From: Tsuneonella amylolytica | GTDB lineage: Bacteria > Pseudomonadota > Alphaproteobacteria > Sphingomonadales > Sphingomonadaceae | Length of the DNA: 64,000 bases | Reading direction: 5' to 3' | Assembly: GCF_003626915.1 (NCBI RefSeq) | Contig: NZ_CP032570.1 | Location: 1,488,001 to 1,552,000, forward strand | In this document: positions 17,507 through 26,376 of the stretch, one piece after another | How the letters are laid out: each line of letters starts with the position of its first letter | Position numbering within the stretch: the first letter of the stretch is position 1 | The notes under the pieces: model-generated | Database searches by the model: none | What the model was told of the DNA's origin: nothing | Seen by the model: the letters and a program-made list of their open reading frames with translations, nothing else | Program-made: the position numbers and the translations under genes

Positions 17507-18352
17507 ATGACCCGCCTCCATCTCCACCTCCTGTCCGACTCCACCGGCGAAACGCTGGAGATGATTGCCAAGGCTGCACTCGCGCAGTTCGACGAGACCG
17601 ACGTCCAGCGCCATTTCTGGCCGATGGTGCGCAGCCGCCAGCACCTCGACCGGATCGTGCCCGATCTGGCGGCCAATCCCGGCCTCGTCCTCTTCACTCT
17701 CGTCAACGACGAGACGCGCGCCCGGCTGGAAGAGCACTGCGTCATGCTCGGCCTGCCCGCGGTGCCCGTGCTCGATGCGGTGACCGAGGCGCTGGAAACC
17801 CACCTCGGCCAGGAAGCGCATGGGCGGCCTGGCCGCCAGCACGCGATGGACGACGCCTATTTCCGCCGTGTCGATGCCATCCACTACACCATCGCGCACG
17901 ACGACGGTATCGCGCACGAGGACTGGGAAGAAGCCGACATCGTGCTTGCCGGGGTTTCGCGCAGTTCCAAGACCCCGACCAGCATCTACCTCGCCAATCG
18001 CGGGTACAAGGTCGCCAATATCCCGCTGGTGGTCGAAAGCCCGCCGCCGCCCGCGCTGTTCACGCTGCGCCGTCCGCTGGTGGTCGGCCTCACCACCGCG
18101 CCCGACCGTCTGATCCAGGTCCGGCGCAACCGGCTCCTTACGATCGCCGAAGGGCAGGAGACGAGCTACGTCGATGCCGAGCGCGTGGCCGAGGAGGTCC
18201 GCTTCGCCCGCCGCATGTTCGCCGACAACGACTGGCCGGTGATCGACGTGACCCGTCGCTCGATCGAGGAGACCGCCGCGGCGGTCATCCGCCTGCTGAC
18301 CGAGCGCGACAGCCGCGACACCCCGCCGGTAATCGGGCCGAAGCCGATATGA
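17507..18352 (+). CDS. ppsR: Pyruvate,phosphate dikinase regulatory protein (kinase/pyrophosphorylase, DUF299)
   Basis: 281 aa. The start [19 protein letters not shown] and the nucleotide-binding [18 protein letters not shown] (around residues 150-167) are hallmarks of the bifunctional ADP-dependent kinase / Pi-dependent pyrophosphorylase that switches PPDK (or PEP synthase) off and on. The ATG at 17507 begins the conserved domain; a longer frame from 17252 only reads through the putative origin. An 8/9 DnaA-like box overlaps the start codon. It overlaps maf by four bases. Confidence 0.93.
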   Translation: MTRLHLHLLSDSTGETLEMIAKAALAQFDETDVQRHFWPMVRSRQHLDRIVPDLAANPGLVLFTLVNDETRARLEEHCVMLGLPAVPVLDAVTEALETHLGQEAHGRPGRQHAMDDAYFRRVDAIHYTIAHDDGIAHEDWEEADIVLAGVSRSSKTPTSIYLANRGYKVANIPLVVESPPPPALFTLRRPLVVGLTTAPDRLIQVRRNRLLTIAEGQETSYVDAERVAEEVRFARRMFADNDWPVIDVTRRSIEETAAAVIRLLTERDSRDTPPVIGPKPI

Positions 18353-18930
18353 CTCTCGTGCTCGCTTCGAAGAGCGCATCGCGGCGCGCGATGCTAGAAG
18401 CCGCGGGGGTCGCCTTCGAAAGCCGGCCCGCGGATGTGGACGAACGCGGTCTCGAAGCCTCTCTCGCCGGTGCGCGTCCGGACCAGATCGCACTGGCCCT
18501 CGCCGAGGCAAAAGCGTTTGCGATCGACGCGCCGGGACTCCTCGTACTGGGTAGCGACTCGCTGGTCGTCGTGGGGGAGCGACGTTTCGACAAACCTGCG
18601 ACCCGCGAAGAGGCGGCCGAATATCTGCGCGCGTTCTCCGGGCGGGCGATGCAACTGCATTCGGCCGCCGCGATTGCGCGGGACGGGGCTGTGGTCTGGC
18701 GTCACGGCGCGGTCGCCACGCTGCAGGTCCGCGTCCTGTCGGACGCATTCATCGCGGATTATCTCGACGCCGAATGGCCGGCGGTCTCCCACTGCGTCGG
18801 GGTCTTCCGCATCGAAGGGCGCGGCGTTCAGCTGTTCGAGCGGATCGACGGCGACCAGTTCACCGTACTGGGCATGCCGCTGCTGCCGGTGCTCGGCGCG
18901 TTGCGCGAACTCGGTGCGCTGCCCGCATGA
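18349..18930 (+). CDS. maf: Maf-like nucleoside-triphosphate pyrophosphatase
   Basis: 193 aa. The signature [17 protein letters not shown] at residues 4-20, [16 protein letters not shown] around 62-77, and [11 protein letters not shown] are those of the Maf/YhdE/YceF family, which hydrolyses modified or canonical nucleotides and so guards against their incorporation. ATGA overlaps join it to ppsR upstream and aroE downstream, the conserved order to the right of the alphaproteobacterial origin. Confidence 0.94.
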   Translation: MTLVLASKSASRRAMLEAAGVAFESRPADVDERGLEASLAGARPDQIALALAEAKAFAIDAPGLLVLGSDSLVVVGERRFDKPATREEAAEYLRAFSGRAMQLHSAAAIARDGAVVWRHGAVATLQVRVLSDAFIADYLDAEWPAVSHCVGVFRIEGRGVQLFERIDGDQFTVLGMPLLPVLGALRELGALPA

Positions 18931-19784
18931 GCCGGTCGTATGCCGAGGTGATCGGCGATCCCATCGCGCAGTCGAAATCGCCTGCGATCCACGGGTTCTG
19001 GCTGGAGAGGCTGGGTATCGACGCGGAATACCGCGCCTGCCACGTCACCGCGGAGGGACTAGCCGACTACCTTGCCGCGCGGCGCGAGGACTCCGACTGG
19101 CGCGGGTGCAACGTCACGATGCCGCACAAGCAGGCGATAATTCCGCTTCTGGGCCAACTCGATGATCTCTCGGCGGAAGTCGGGGCGGTGAATACCGTGG
19201 TGCGCGAGGCAACCGGTTCGCTCATCGGCACCAACACCGATGTCGGCGGTTTCGTTGAGCCGCTTCGCACGCATCTCAGGCCGCAGCACCTGTTTCGCAT
19301 GGCGCGCGTGCTCGGTACGGGCGGGGCGGCTCGTGCGATCGTTGCCGGCTTGGCACGCGAAAATCTGGTCCTCGTGCTGGCCGGGCGGGACCCAGCGAAG
19401 GCCCGGAAGATACTCGACGAACTCGGCATGGGCGGCGAACACCACGCGGTCGATCTCGCGCATTTCGCCGATCCTACCGATTTCGCTTTCGACGACCGCG
19501 AAGGATGCCTCGACCTCGTCGTCAATGCCTCGCCGCTCGGCATGCACGGGCAGCCGCCGCTGGCCTTCGACTGGAGCCACGCCCCGCCAGGCGCGATCGC
19601 CTACGACATCGTGACCGATCCGGTGGAGACCGAATTCTTGCGCGATGCCCGCGCCGCCGGGCATCGCACGATCGACGGCCTCGTGATGCTCATCGGCCAG
19701 GCCGCACTCGCTTTCGAGAAATTCTTCGGCATGGCCGCGCCGCGCGAGCACGACGAGGAGCTGCGCCGGATCCTCATGCGATGA
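18927..19784 (+). CDS. aroE: Shikimate dehydrogenase
   Basis: 285 aa. Reduces 3-dehydroshikimate with NADPH in aromatic amino acid synthesis. [15 protein letters not shown] (residues 9-23) and [10 protein letters not shown] (around 62, catalytic Lys) form the shikimate site; [14 protein letters not shown] is the Rossmann loop; NASPLGMHG and the late [14 protein letters not shown] complete the family pattern. Start by ATGA overlap with maf, stop overlaps the coaE start. Confidence 0.96.
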   Translation: MSRSYAEVIGDPIAQSKSPAIHGFWLERLGIDAEYRACHVTAEGLADYLAARREDSDWRGCNVTMPHKQAIIPLLGQLDDLSAEVGAVNTVVREATGSLIGTNTDVGGFVEPLRTHLRPQHLFRMARVLGTGGAARAIVAGLARENLVLVLAGRDPAKARKILDELGMGGEHHAVDLAHFADPTDFAFDDREGCLDLVVNASPLGMHGQPPLAFDWSHAPPGAIAYDIVTDPVETEFLRDARAAGHRTIDGLVMLIGQAALAFEKFFGMAAPREHDEELRRILMR

Positions 19785-20386
19785 GCCGTCCCTTCATCCT
19801 CGGCCTCACCGGCTCGATCGGAATGGGCAAGTCGACCGTTGCGGCGATGTTCGAGGCTGCCGGCATCCCGGTGTTCGATGCCGACGCCGAAGTCCGGCGA
19901 CTGCAGGGACCCGGCGGCACGCTCGTTCCCCCGATCGAGGCGGCCTTTCCCGGATCGACCGGTCCCGATGGCGTCCTGCGCGAAAAACTCGGCGCACTTG
20001 TTTTCGGGGACCGCGATGCGCTCGCCCGGCTGGAGGGGATCGTCCATCCCGCGGTCGGCGCGGCGCGGCAGGCGTTCCTGATCGAGCACGCCGGCGAGCC
20101 GCTCGTCGTGTTCGACATTCCCCTGCTCTATGAAAAGGGCGGTGCCGATGCGCTCGACGCGGTGGCGGTCGTCTCCGCCTCTGCCGAAGCCCAGCGGGCC
20201 CGCGTGCTCGCCCGTCCCGGCATGACCCCGGAAAAGTTCGCCCACATCCTTTCGCTCCAAGTTCCCGATGCCGAGAAGCGTGCCCGCGCGGACTACGTGA
20301 TCGACACCGGCACCTCGATGGAGCGGACCGAGGCGGCGGTCGTCGCGCTCGTGGCCGGGCTGACCGGAACACGACACGCACGCTGA
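19781..20386 (+). CDS. coaE: Dephospho-CoA kinase
   Basis: 201 aa. P-loop GLTGSIGMGKSTVAAMF at residues 8-24, then FDADAEVRRL, FDIPLLYEKG and the adenine-binding QRARVLAR region: the last step of coenzyme A synthesis. ATGA overlap with aroE. Normal length. Confidence 0.96.
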   Translation: MSRPFILGLTGSIGMGKSTVAAMFEAAGIPVFDADAEVRRLQGPGGTLVPPIEAAFPGSTGPDGVLREKLGALVFGDRDALARLEGIVHPAVGAARQAFLIEHAGEPLVVFDIPLLYEKGGADALDAVAVVSASAEAQRARVLARPGMTPEKFAHILSLQVPDAEKRARADYVIDTGTSMERTEAAVVALVAGLTGTRHAR

Positions 20387-20453
20387 AGCGGCGGCAAAAG
20401 GCACCCGCCGCCCCTTGCCAGCCTCGCGCTTCGGTCCGATACAGGATTCATCC

Positions 20454-21140
20454 ATGCGTGAAATCGTGTTCGACACCGAAACTACCGGCCTCGACCCCAA
20501 GACTGGGGACCGGATGGTCGAGATCGGCTGTATCGAGCTGGTCAACCGGGTGCCAACCGGTGCGACGTATCACGCCTATTTCAATCCCGACCGCGACATG
20601 CCCGCGGGCGCCGAGGCCGTCCACGGCCTGTCTGCGGCGTTCCTGTCCGACAAGCCGCGTTTCCGCGAGAAGTGCGACGAACTTCTCGCTTTCATCGCGG
20701 ACTCCCCGCTGGTGGCGCACAACGCCGGGTTCGACTTCGGCTTCCTCAACGCCGAACTCGATCACTGCGGGCTGGAGGCGGTGTGCCTCACGCGCATGAT
20801 CGACACCGTCGCGCTCGCCAAGCGGCGCCACCCGGGCGCCAAGCTGTCGCTCGACGCGCTCTGCACGCGGTACGGCATCGACCGTAGCCACCGGGTCAAG
20901 CACGGCGCGCTGCTCGACGCCGAACTGCTGGCGCAAGTCTATGTGGAGTTGACCGGCGGCCGCCAGATCGGTCTCGGGCTCGGTTCGACGGCGACCGAGA
21001 GCACAGTGGTCGAAATCACGACCGCCATCGTGCGCGATCGGCCCTTCCGCCCAGCCCGTCCGCATGCCGCCACGCCCGAAGAATTGGCGCGCCACGCGGC
21101 GTTCGTCGACACTATCAAGGGAGCTATCTGGGCTGCCTGA
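20454..21140 (+). CDS. dnaQ: DNA polymerase III epsilon subunit (3'-5' proofreading exonuclease)
   Basis: 228 aa. The three exonuclease motifs of DEDDh enzymes are present: VFDTETTGLDP (Exo I, D and E), HNAGFDFGFLNAEL (Exo II) and HGALLDAELLAQVY (Exo IIIe, H and D). The C-terminal tail would bind the alpha subunit. The ATG at 20454 begins the conserved strand; an upstream in-frame ATG at 20415 adds 13 residues without family character. It follows coaE by 67 bases. Confidence 0.95.
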   Translation: MREIVFDTETTGLDPKTGDRMVEIGCIELVNRVPTGATYHAYFNPDRDMPAGAEAVHGLSAAFLSDKPRFREKCDELLAFIADSPLVAHNAGFDFGFLNAELDHCGLEAVCLTRMIDTVALAKRRHPGAKLSLDALCTRYGIDRSHRVKHGALLDAELLAQVYVELTGGRQIGLGLGSTATESTVVEITTAIVRDRPFRPARPHAATPEELARHAAFVDTIKGAIWAA

Positions 21141-21180
21141 CGTTTCAACCGGGGGTCGCAATACAGGAGTACAACCGACG

Positions 21181-21750
21181 ATGGATATTCGCGTTTCGGG
21201 CCACCAGATCGAGACCGGCGCAGCTCTGCAGGATCATGCCGAGGAGCGCCTCACCGCAATCGTCGACAAGCATTTCAGCCGCGCTCTCTCCAGCAACGTG
21301 ACGTTCGGCAAGGCTCCCGCGGGGGCGTTCAGCTGCGACATCGTGACGCACGTGACGCACGGACTGATCCTGAAGGCCCACGGTTCGGCGCAGGATGCGC
21401 ACCAGGCGCTCGACCAAGCGGCGGCCAAGATCGAGAAGCAGTTGCGCCGCTACCGGCGGCGGCTGAAGGACCGGCACGAGCAGGCCCACCACGCCGCGCG
21501 CGAGGAAGAGGCCGCCTACACCATCTTCGCCGCCCCCGACGCCGATGCCGATGAAGTCGAGGATAGCGACGCGCCTCCGATCATCGCGGAGACAACCGCC
21601 GACGTGCCCGAGGCGTCCGTCGCCGATGCGGTCATGATGCTCGACCTGCGCGACACCAACGCGATGCTGTTCAAAAATGCGGGGACCGGCCGGCACAACA
21701 TGGTCTATCGGCGGGGCGACGGTTCGATCGGCTGGGTCGAACCGCGCTGA
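21181..21750 (+). CDS. hpf: Ribosome hibernation promoting factor, long form
   Basis: 189 aa. The N-terminal S30AE/YfiA domain (residues 1-105: MDIRVSGHQIETGAALQDHAEERL, then alternating strands and a basic helix KQLRRYRRRLKDRH) binds the ribosome. An acidic linker leads to a C-terminal dimerisation domain (from about 150: DAVMMLDLRDTNAMLFKNAG, YRRGDGSIGWVEPR), so it is the long form that makes 100S ribosome dimers. AGGAG ribosome site upstream. It is followed by ptsN, a common pairing. Confidence 0.95.
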   Translation: MDIRVSGHQIETGAALQDHAEERLTAIVDKHFSRALSSNVTFGKAPAGAFSCDIVTHVTHGLILKAHGSAQDAHQALDQAAAKIEKQLRRYRRRLKDRHEQAHHAAREEEAAYTIFAAPDADADEVEDSDAPPIIAETTADVPEASVADAVMMLDLRDTNAMLFKNAGTGRHNMVYRRGDGSIGWVEPR

Positions 21751-21777
21751 CACGCGCCTCGTTTCGGACAGCAAACG

Positions 21778-22242
21778 GTGACACCGGTTATCTTCAAGCT
21801 TCTTCCCGAGGCGGTGTGGGTCGATGCCCCGGTCGACAAGGCCGCGATCCTCACCGCCCTCGCGAGGCGATTCGCGAAGGTTTACGCGCTCGACGAGAGC
21901 GAGGTTCTCGACGGACTGATGGAGCGCGAGGCGCTGGGCAGTACCGGGTTCGGCCGCTCCATCGCCTTGCCCCATGCCCGGATCGAGGGATTGCGCCGTC
22001 CGGTCGCCGCGTTGCTGAAGCTCGAAGCGCCGGTTGATTTCGCGGCGGCCGACCGTTTGCCGGTCGATCTCGTCATCGGATTACTGTCGCCCGCCAACGC
22101 GGGGGCGGTGCATCTGCATGCGCTCGCCGCGCTGTCACGATTGGTGCGCGACGAACATATGCATCGCGCCCTGACCGAAGCGCCCGATACCGAAACGCTC
22201 TATGCCCTCCTGACCAACGCCTCCGACCGCGATGCTGCCTGA
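21778..22242 (+). CDS. ptsN: PTS IIA-like nitrogen regulatory protein PtsN
   Basis: 154 aa, GTG start. The conserved phosphorylatable histidine lies in GRSIALPHARIEGL (around residue 68), preceded by EVLDGLMEREALGSTGFG. EIIA(Ntr) is a regulatory phosphoacceptor, not a sugar transporter component. Its 3' end overlaps the next gene by 11 bases. Confidence 0.93.
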   Translation: MTPVIFKLLPEAVWVDAPVDKAAILTALARRFAKVYALDESEVLDGLMEREALGSTGFGRSIALPHARIEGLRRPVAALLKLEAPVDFAAADRLPVDLVIGLLSPANAGAVHLHALAALSRLVRDEHMHRALTEAPDTETLYALLTNASDRDAA

Positions 22243-22729
22243 GTCGAGCGACACCGCATATGAAAACGGCGGCGCGGAAATCGGCTCCGGTGCAGCGCTG
22301 CATCACCGGGCGCTTGAGCGCCTCTACGCCGCGGCGCCGGTCAATGCATTGTTCCCGTCCCGCCTGGAAATCGTCGGCGAGGGGCGATCGCGGCTGCATT
22401 TTACGATAGAGCCGGCAGTTTTCCATGCAGCCGGCGCGGCGCACGGGACGATCTATTTCAAGATGCTCGACGATGCCGCGTTCTATGCCGCCAACACGCT
22501 GGTCACCGACCGTTTCCTGCTGACCACATCCTTCAACCTCCATTTCACCAAGCCAGTGCGTGCCGGAGAGATCGTGGCCGAGGGGCGCTGGATCAGCGGC
22601 CGAAAGCGAGTGTTTGTTGCCGAGTCCCGGCTTATTGATGCCGACGGCGACGAAGTCGGGCGCGGAACCGGAACGTTCATGCGGTCGCGCATCCCCCTGT
22701 CGGGGCTCGACGGTTATCGGCAGGCCTGA
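22232..22729 (+). CDS. Hotdog-fold thioesterase, PaaI family
   Basis: 165 aa. The hotdog core is visible: LYAAAPVNALFPSRLEIV, then AGAAHGTIYFKMLDDAAFYAAN (with the helix that carries the catalytic acid in related thioesterases), LTTSFNLHFTKPVRAGEIVAEG and late strands RVFVAESRLIDADG and VGRGTGTFM. Substrate unknown, probably an acyl-CoA. Overlaps ptsN and is followed after three bases by the DUF1491 gene. Confidence 0.87.
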   Translation: MLPESSDTAYENGGAEIGSGAALHHRALERLYAAAPVNALFPSRLEIVGEGRSRLHFTIEPAVFHAAGAAHGTIYFKMLDDAAFYAANTLVTDRFLLTTSFNLHFTKPVRAGEIVAEGRWISGRKRVFVAESRLIDADGDEVGRGTGTFMRSRIPLSGLDGYRQA

Positions 22730-22732
22730 ACG

Positions 22733-23068
22733 GTGGACGCGCGCATCCCCGCGCACCTCGAAGTGACCGCGATCCGGCGAATCGCGGAAGCCCAAGGCGG
22801 CTTCGCAACGGTTCTTGCGAAGGGTGACCCGGATGCCGGTGCGATCGGTGTTGTCATTATCGGTCGCGATGAACCTATGACGCTATTCGAACGCATACCT
22901 CAAGCGGACGGGAACCGAATCTTCGTACGTACTCTCTTGCAACAGACTGATAATACAAACCTTTTTTCAGACAGAATCGCAAAGCGCCGCGCGAACGACC
23001 CCGATTTATGGTTAATTGAGGCGGACGTCCCAGATAGGGAACGGTTCGTCGCAGCGTTGCCCGGCTGA
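22733..23068 (+). CDS. DUF1491 family protein
   Basis: 111 aa, GTG start. ARIPAHLEVTAIRRIAEAQGGFATVLAKGDPDAG and the late RRANDPDLWLIEADVPDRERFVAALPG fit the alphaproteobacterial DUF1491 family, which has no assigned function. The second half (22870-23030) is noticeably more AT-rich than its surroundings. Probably cotranscribed with the upstream thioesterase gene. Confidence 0.8.
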   Translation: MDARIPAHLEVTAIRRIAEAQGGFATVLAKGDPDAGAIGVVIIGRDEPMTLFERIPQADGNRIFVRTLLQQTDNTNLFSDRIAKRRANDPDLWLIEADVPDRERFVAALPG

Positions 23069-23269
23069 TTTGACTTCGCACCTGCAGCATCTATCTGCGC
23101 CGGACCTTCACGGACGCAGGCGGCCTTGGACGACATGGGGTCATCCGGTCAGCGCGCAGACGGGGGGCGGCCGGCAGGCTGAATAACTCGGACCCGCTAT
23201 CAACGCGAACGAATGCGATTGGGTCCCGGCCTGCGACAGTGTCCGTCCACCGCCTAAACCAGTGGATCA

Positions 23270-23941
23270 ATGCAGTTTCATCGCTCGACCATCGCGGCGC
23301 TTGCCGCGACCGTAATACTTACCCTGTTCACCGCCGACGGATCCGGCGCCAACGCTGAATCAAGCGAGATCTCCAAGGCGGCCGCTACCTCGGCCCCCAT
23401 CGTCGAACTGACCGACGAAACAGTCCCCGCGACCGAGCCGGTCGACTTCGTTTCTCGGGAGGTCGCCCAGCCCCTCCCCGCCGAAACCGCAGCCGAGGAC
23501 GCGGCGGCTGCGCCCACCGACGCATCGTCGCTCGCCGAACTCGTTGCCGACATGCCGGCAAGCGCCAGCCTTTCGCGCGAAATGGAGTGCCTCGCCGGGG
23601 CGATCTACTTCGAGTCGCGCGGCGAACCTCTCGCCGGCCAACTGGCCGTTGCGCAGGTCATCGTGAACCGCAGCGAATCCGGCCTGTTCCCGGGCGATTA
23701 CTGCGGCGTCGTCTACCAGAAGTCGCAGTTTTCGTTCGTGCGCGGCGGCAAGATGCCGGGCATCAAGCGCGGCTCTGCAGCCTGGACCCGGGCCAAGGCG
23801 ATCGCCCGCATCGCCCACGAGGGTCTGTGGGACAGCAAGGCCGGCGATGCCCTGTTCTTCCATGCTCGCTACGTGAAGCCGAGCTGGAGCCGCACGAAGA
23901 TCGCCCGCGCGACGATCGACAGCCACATCTTCTACCGCTGA
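23270..23941 (+). CDS. SleB-type cell wall hydrolase (Hydrolase_2)
   Basis: 223 aa. A signal sequence (hydrophobic STIAALAATVILTLF) is followed by a low-complexity Ala/Glu/Thr linker (residues 30-100), then the hydrolase domain from about 105: ECLAGAIYFESRGEPLAGQLAVAQVIVNR, with the family glutamates, then QFSFVRGG and a late DALFFHARYVKPSW. It probably trims peptidoglycan in the periplasm. The 201-base gap before it shows no clear promoter. Confidence 0.9.
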   Translation: MQFHRSTIAALAATVILTLFTADGSGANAESSEISKAAATSAPIVELTDETVPATEPVDFVSREVAQPLPAETAAEDAAAAPTDASSLAELVADMPASASLSREMECLAGAIYFESRGEPLAGQLAVAQVIVNRSESGLFPGDYCGVVYQKSQFSFVRGGKMPGIKRGSAAWTRAKAIARIAHEGLWDSKAGDALFFHARYVKPSWSRTKIARATIDSHIFYR

Positions 23942-23950
23942 CCGCCAAGG

Positions 23951-23976
23951 GGCGGCCGCCATCGCGCGGCCGCGCC
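23951..23976. terminator. Hairpin between convergent sleB-like and xth genes
   Basis: GCGGCCGC (23952-23959) and GCGGCCGC (23966-23973) form a perfect 8-bp stem with a 6-base loop in the short gap between convergent genes. There is no T-run on either side, so intrinsic termination would be weak. Confidence 0.4.
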
Positions 23977-23978
23977 GG

Positions 23979-24752
23979 TCAGTCCCGGATCTCGACCCAG
24001 ACGGGGGTGTGGTCGCTGGCCTTCTCCCGGCCGCGATATTCCTTGTCGACCCCTGCTGCGACCAACCGGTCGGCCAGCTCGGGGCTCAGCAGCACATGGT
24101 CGATGCGAAACCCATGGTCGCGCGGCCAGGCGCCGGCCTGGTAATCCCAGAACGTCCACACTCCGCCGCGTGGGTTGAGCGTGTCGATCGCATCGGACCA
24201 TCCGTCACCCAGAAGCCTGGCATAGGCGTCGCGGGACTGGGGTTGCATGAGCGCATCCGCCGCCATCGCCGCGGGCGACCACACATCCTTGTCCTCGGGT
24301 ATGACGTTGAAGTCGCCGACCACGGCGACCGGCATCTCCAGCGCCCAGAGCTCGCGCATCCGGATATGTAAACGTTCCATCCACGCCAGCTTATACTCGA
24401 ACTTGGGCCCCGGCACCGGGTTGCCGTTGGGGAGGTACAGGCAAACGATCCGCACCCCGTTCACGTCGGCTTCCAGGTAACGGGCGTGCTCGTCGTCGGG
24501 GTCGCCGGGCAGCGTGCGCTGCGCTTCGACGGGGTCCACCCCGTCGGCGAGTATCGCGACGCCGTTGAAACCCTTCTGCCCGTGCCAGATGGCCTTGTAG
24601 CCGATCTTCTCGAATTCCTCGTAGGGGAACCCCTCGTCCTGGCTCTTGATCTCCTGCAGACAGGCGACCGTCGGCCGGGTTTCCTCGAGCCATTCGATCA
24701 GGCGCGGCAGGCGGGCCTTGACCCCGTTGATGTTGAAGGTGGCGATACGCAT
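23979..24752 (-). CDS. xth: Exodeoxyribonuclease III
   Basis: 257 aa AP endonuclease / 3' exonuclease of base-excision repair. Starts MRIATFNINGVKARLPRLIEWL; LQEIKSQDEGFP holds the metal-binding Glu; GDFNVIPEDKDVW and the late RIDHVLLS and ASDHTPVWVE (catalytic His) complete the active site. Tail to tail with the SleB-type hydrolase gene. It follows the A-type carrier gene by 10 bases. Confidence 0.95.
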   Translation of the reverse strand: MRIATFNINGVKARLPRLIEWLEETRPTVACLQEIKSQDEGFPYEEFEKIGYKAIWHGQKGFNGVAILADGVDPVEAQRTLPGDPDDEHARYLEADVNGVRIVCLYLPNGNPVPGPKFEYKLAWMERLHIRMRELWALEMPVAVVGDFNVIPEDKDVWSPAAMAADALMQPQSRDAYARLLGDGWSDAIDTLNPRGGVWTFWDYQAGAWPRDHGFRIDHVLLSPELADRLVAAGVDKEYRGREKASDHTPVWVEIRD

Positions 24753-24762
24753 CGCCGGGACC

Positions 24763-25092
24763 CTAGATGCCGAAGCTGGAACCGCAACCGCAACCGGCCG
24801 CTGCCTGAGGATTCTCCACCCGGAACGCCGCGCCGCCGAGCGACTCGACGAAATCGACCGTGCTGCCCGCGACGAGGTCGAAGCTGACGGGGTCGACCAC
24901 CAGCTTCACGCCATCGGTCACGCTGACCGAATCGTCGCCTTCCGGCGCTTCGGCGAGGTCGAACTTGTACTGGAAGCCCGAACAGCCGCCGCCCTCGACC
25001 GATAGGCGCAGGATCGCCGGCTTCGCCTGGCGCGCGGCGATCGCCGCGACCCGCTTCGCCGCGTTGTCGGTCAGGGTGAGGGTTTCGGCCAT
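24763..25092 (-). CDS. erpA: A-type iron-sulfur carrier ErpA
   Basis: 109 aa HesB/IscA-fold carrier. The three conserved cysteines are in GGGCSGFQYKF and CGCGSSF at the C-terminus. The start MAETLTLTDNAAKRVAAI at 25092 is the usual family start. It hands clusters to target proteins. A second A-type carrier closes the suf operon at 57.5 kb; this one lies outside and is the likelier ErpA type. Confidence 0.9.
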   Translation of the reverse strand: MAETLTLTDNAAKRVAAIAARQAKPAILRLSVEGGGCSGFQYKFDLAEAPEGDDSVSVTDGVKLVVDPVSFDLVAGSTVDFVESLGGAAFRVENPQAAAGCGCGSSFGI

Positions 25093-25124
25093 GGTCGCAG
25101 ATGTAGTGTGCCGGGCGGCGCGTC

Positions 25125-25556
25125 TCAAGCGGTGCGGATGTAGGTTCTCATCGCCTCGGCCTCCTGCGCCAGGCTATCGACCTGCGACTTCACGAGATCG
25201 CCGATCGACACGAAACCACACATGGCCCCGCCCTGCACCACCGGCAGGTGGCGGATGCGCCGCCGGGTCATGAGTTCGAGCGCATCCTCGATCGACGTCG
25301 CCGGATCGACGGTGATCGCGGGCGAGGTCATCACTTCGCCGACCGTTTTGGCGAGGCTCCCTTCCCCCTCCGCCTCAAGGCAGTAGATGACGTCGCGTTC
25401 GGAAAAGATGCCCGCGATCTCGCCGCCCCGCATCACCGGCAGGGCCCCGATTCGCTTGCGCGCCAGCATGGCCAGCGCCTCCCGCATCGGGGTGTCGATT
25501 TCGCAGATGACGATCTTGCTGCTGGCGCGGCGGGCGATCAGGTGGGCGATATCCAT
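25125..25556 (-). CDS. CBS-domain protein
   Basis: 143 aa made of two CBS motifs: residues 20-70 (TPMREALAMLARKRIGALPVM, AGIFSERDVIYCL) and 80-130 (AITVDPATSIEDALELMTRRRIRHLPVV, CGFVSIGDLVKSQV). Such pairs bind adenosine nucleotides. No partner domain is fused, so its target is unknown. Longer frames upstream run into unrelated sequence. The ATG at 25556 gives MDIAHLIA. Confidence 0.9.
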   Translation of the reverse strand: MDIAHLIARRASSKIVICEIDTPMREALAMLARKRIGALPVMRGGEIAGIFSERDVIYCLEAEGEGSLAKTVGEVMTSPAITVDPATSIEDALELMTRRRIRHLPVVQGGAMCGFVSIGDLVKSQVDSLAQEAEAMRTYIRTA

Positions 25557-25682
25557 CGGCGGCTCTCCCTCTTCTCTCGTCAATGTCGGCGCGAAGGATG
25601 CCACAAATCGGGGAGGAAAGCGATTCGCGCGCTGCGAGCCGCGCTCTTGCCAGCCGCCCGCCCACGGCCCACAAGCCCTCTC

Positions 25683-25979
25683 GTGAGCAGCCCCTCGCCC
25701 CTCGACGACCCGCGGACAGCGGAATTCGCATTCGCGCGGTTCAAGCGGATCATGCGCATCATGGGTGCGATCACGGCGGTCGTGGTGGCGGCGATCCTGC
25801 TGTATCTCTGGATTGCGCTGCCCGAGGTTTCGATCCACTTCTACATCGCGGTGGCGCTGGGGGTCGGCTTCTCGATGATGCTGACGAGCGCGCTGATGGG
25901 GCTCGTTTTCCTGTCGAACGGTACCGGCCACGACGATTCGGTCACCGACCCGCTGGAAGACACCTGGCGCGACCGCTAG
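25683..25979 (+). CDS. Small two-helix membrane protein
   Basis: 98 aa from a GTG start. Two transmembrane segments (GAITAVVVAAILLYLWIALPEV and HFYIAVALGVGFSMMLTSALMGLVFL) are flanked by an N-terminal acidic/basic stretch and a short acidic tail TDPLEDTWRDR. The protein looks real because composition and hydrophobicity are coherent and it fills the gap between genes. No function can be assigned. It is divergent from the CBS gene. Confidence 0.7.
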   Translation: MSSPSPLDDPRTAEFAFARFKRIMRIMGAITAVVVAAILLYLWIALPEVSIHFYIAVALGVGFSMMLTSALMGLVFLSNGTGHDDSVTDPLEDTWRDR

Positions 25980-26004
25980 CGCCGATACGGTCTGCGCCGC
26001 GGGC

Positions 26005-26376
26005 CTAATCCGGGGCGGCTTCGCGCAGCCGCAGGTCCTCGACCGGCTCGCCCCCGATCAGGTGCTCCTGGATGATCCGCTCCAGCGCAGCTTCGTCGCA
26101 CGAATGATACCAGACGTTCTCGGGCCAGACGACGGCGATCGGGCCGGCCTCGCACACCTGGAGGCAATTGGCCTTGGTCCGCTGCACCGTCTTGCCGGCA
26201 AGCCCCAGTTCCTTCAGTCGCTTCTTCAGGAACTTCCATGCGCGCGTCCCCTCCTCGCGCGAGCAGCATTTCTGCTTGTCGGATATCGCGCACAGGAAAA
26301 TCTGCCGTTCAATCCGTTCGCCGCCGATCTTGCGCAGCGCCCCGCGCGCCTTGGCGACGTCCCGGCTCGAACTCAC
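26005..26376 (-). CDS. Thioredoxin-like [2Fe-2S] ferredoxin family protein
   Basis: 123 aa, GTG start overlapping the stop of the upstream peptidase. Cysteines at the expected spacing for a thioredoxin-like 2Fe-2S protein: [12 protein letters not shown], then [18 protein letters not shown]. Related proteins are called (2Fe-2S) ferredoxins of unknown partner. C-terminus [14 protein letters not shown] is family-like. Translationally coupled to the S9 peptidase, without an obvious functional link. Confidence 0.87.
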   Translation of the reverse strand: MSSSRDVAKARGALRKIGGERIERQIFLCAISDKQKCCSREEGTRAWKFLKKRLKELGLAGKTVQRTKANCLQVCEAGPIAVVWPENVWYHSCDEAALERIIQEHLIGGEPVEDLRLREAAPD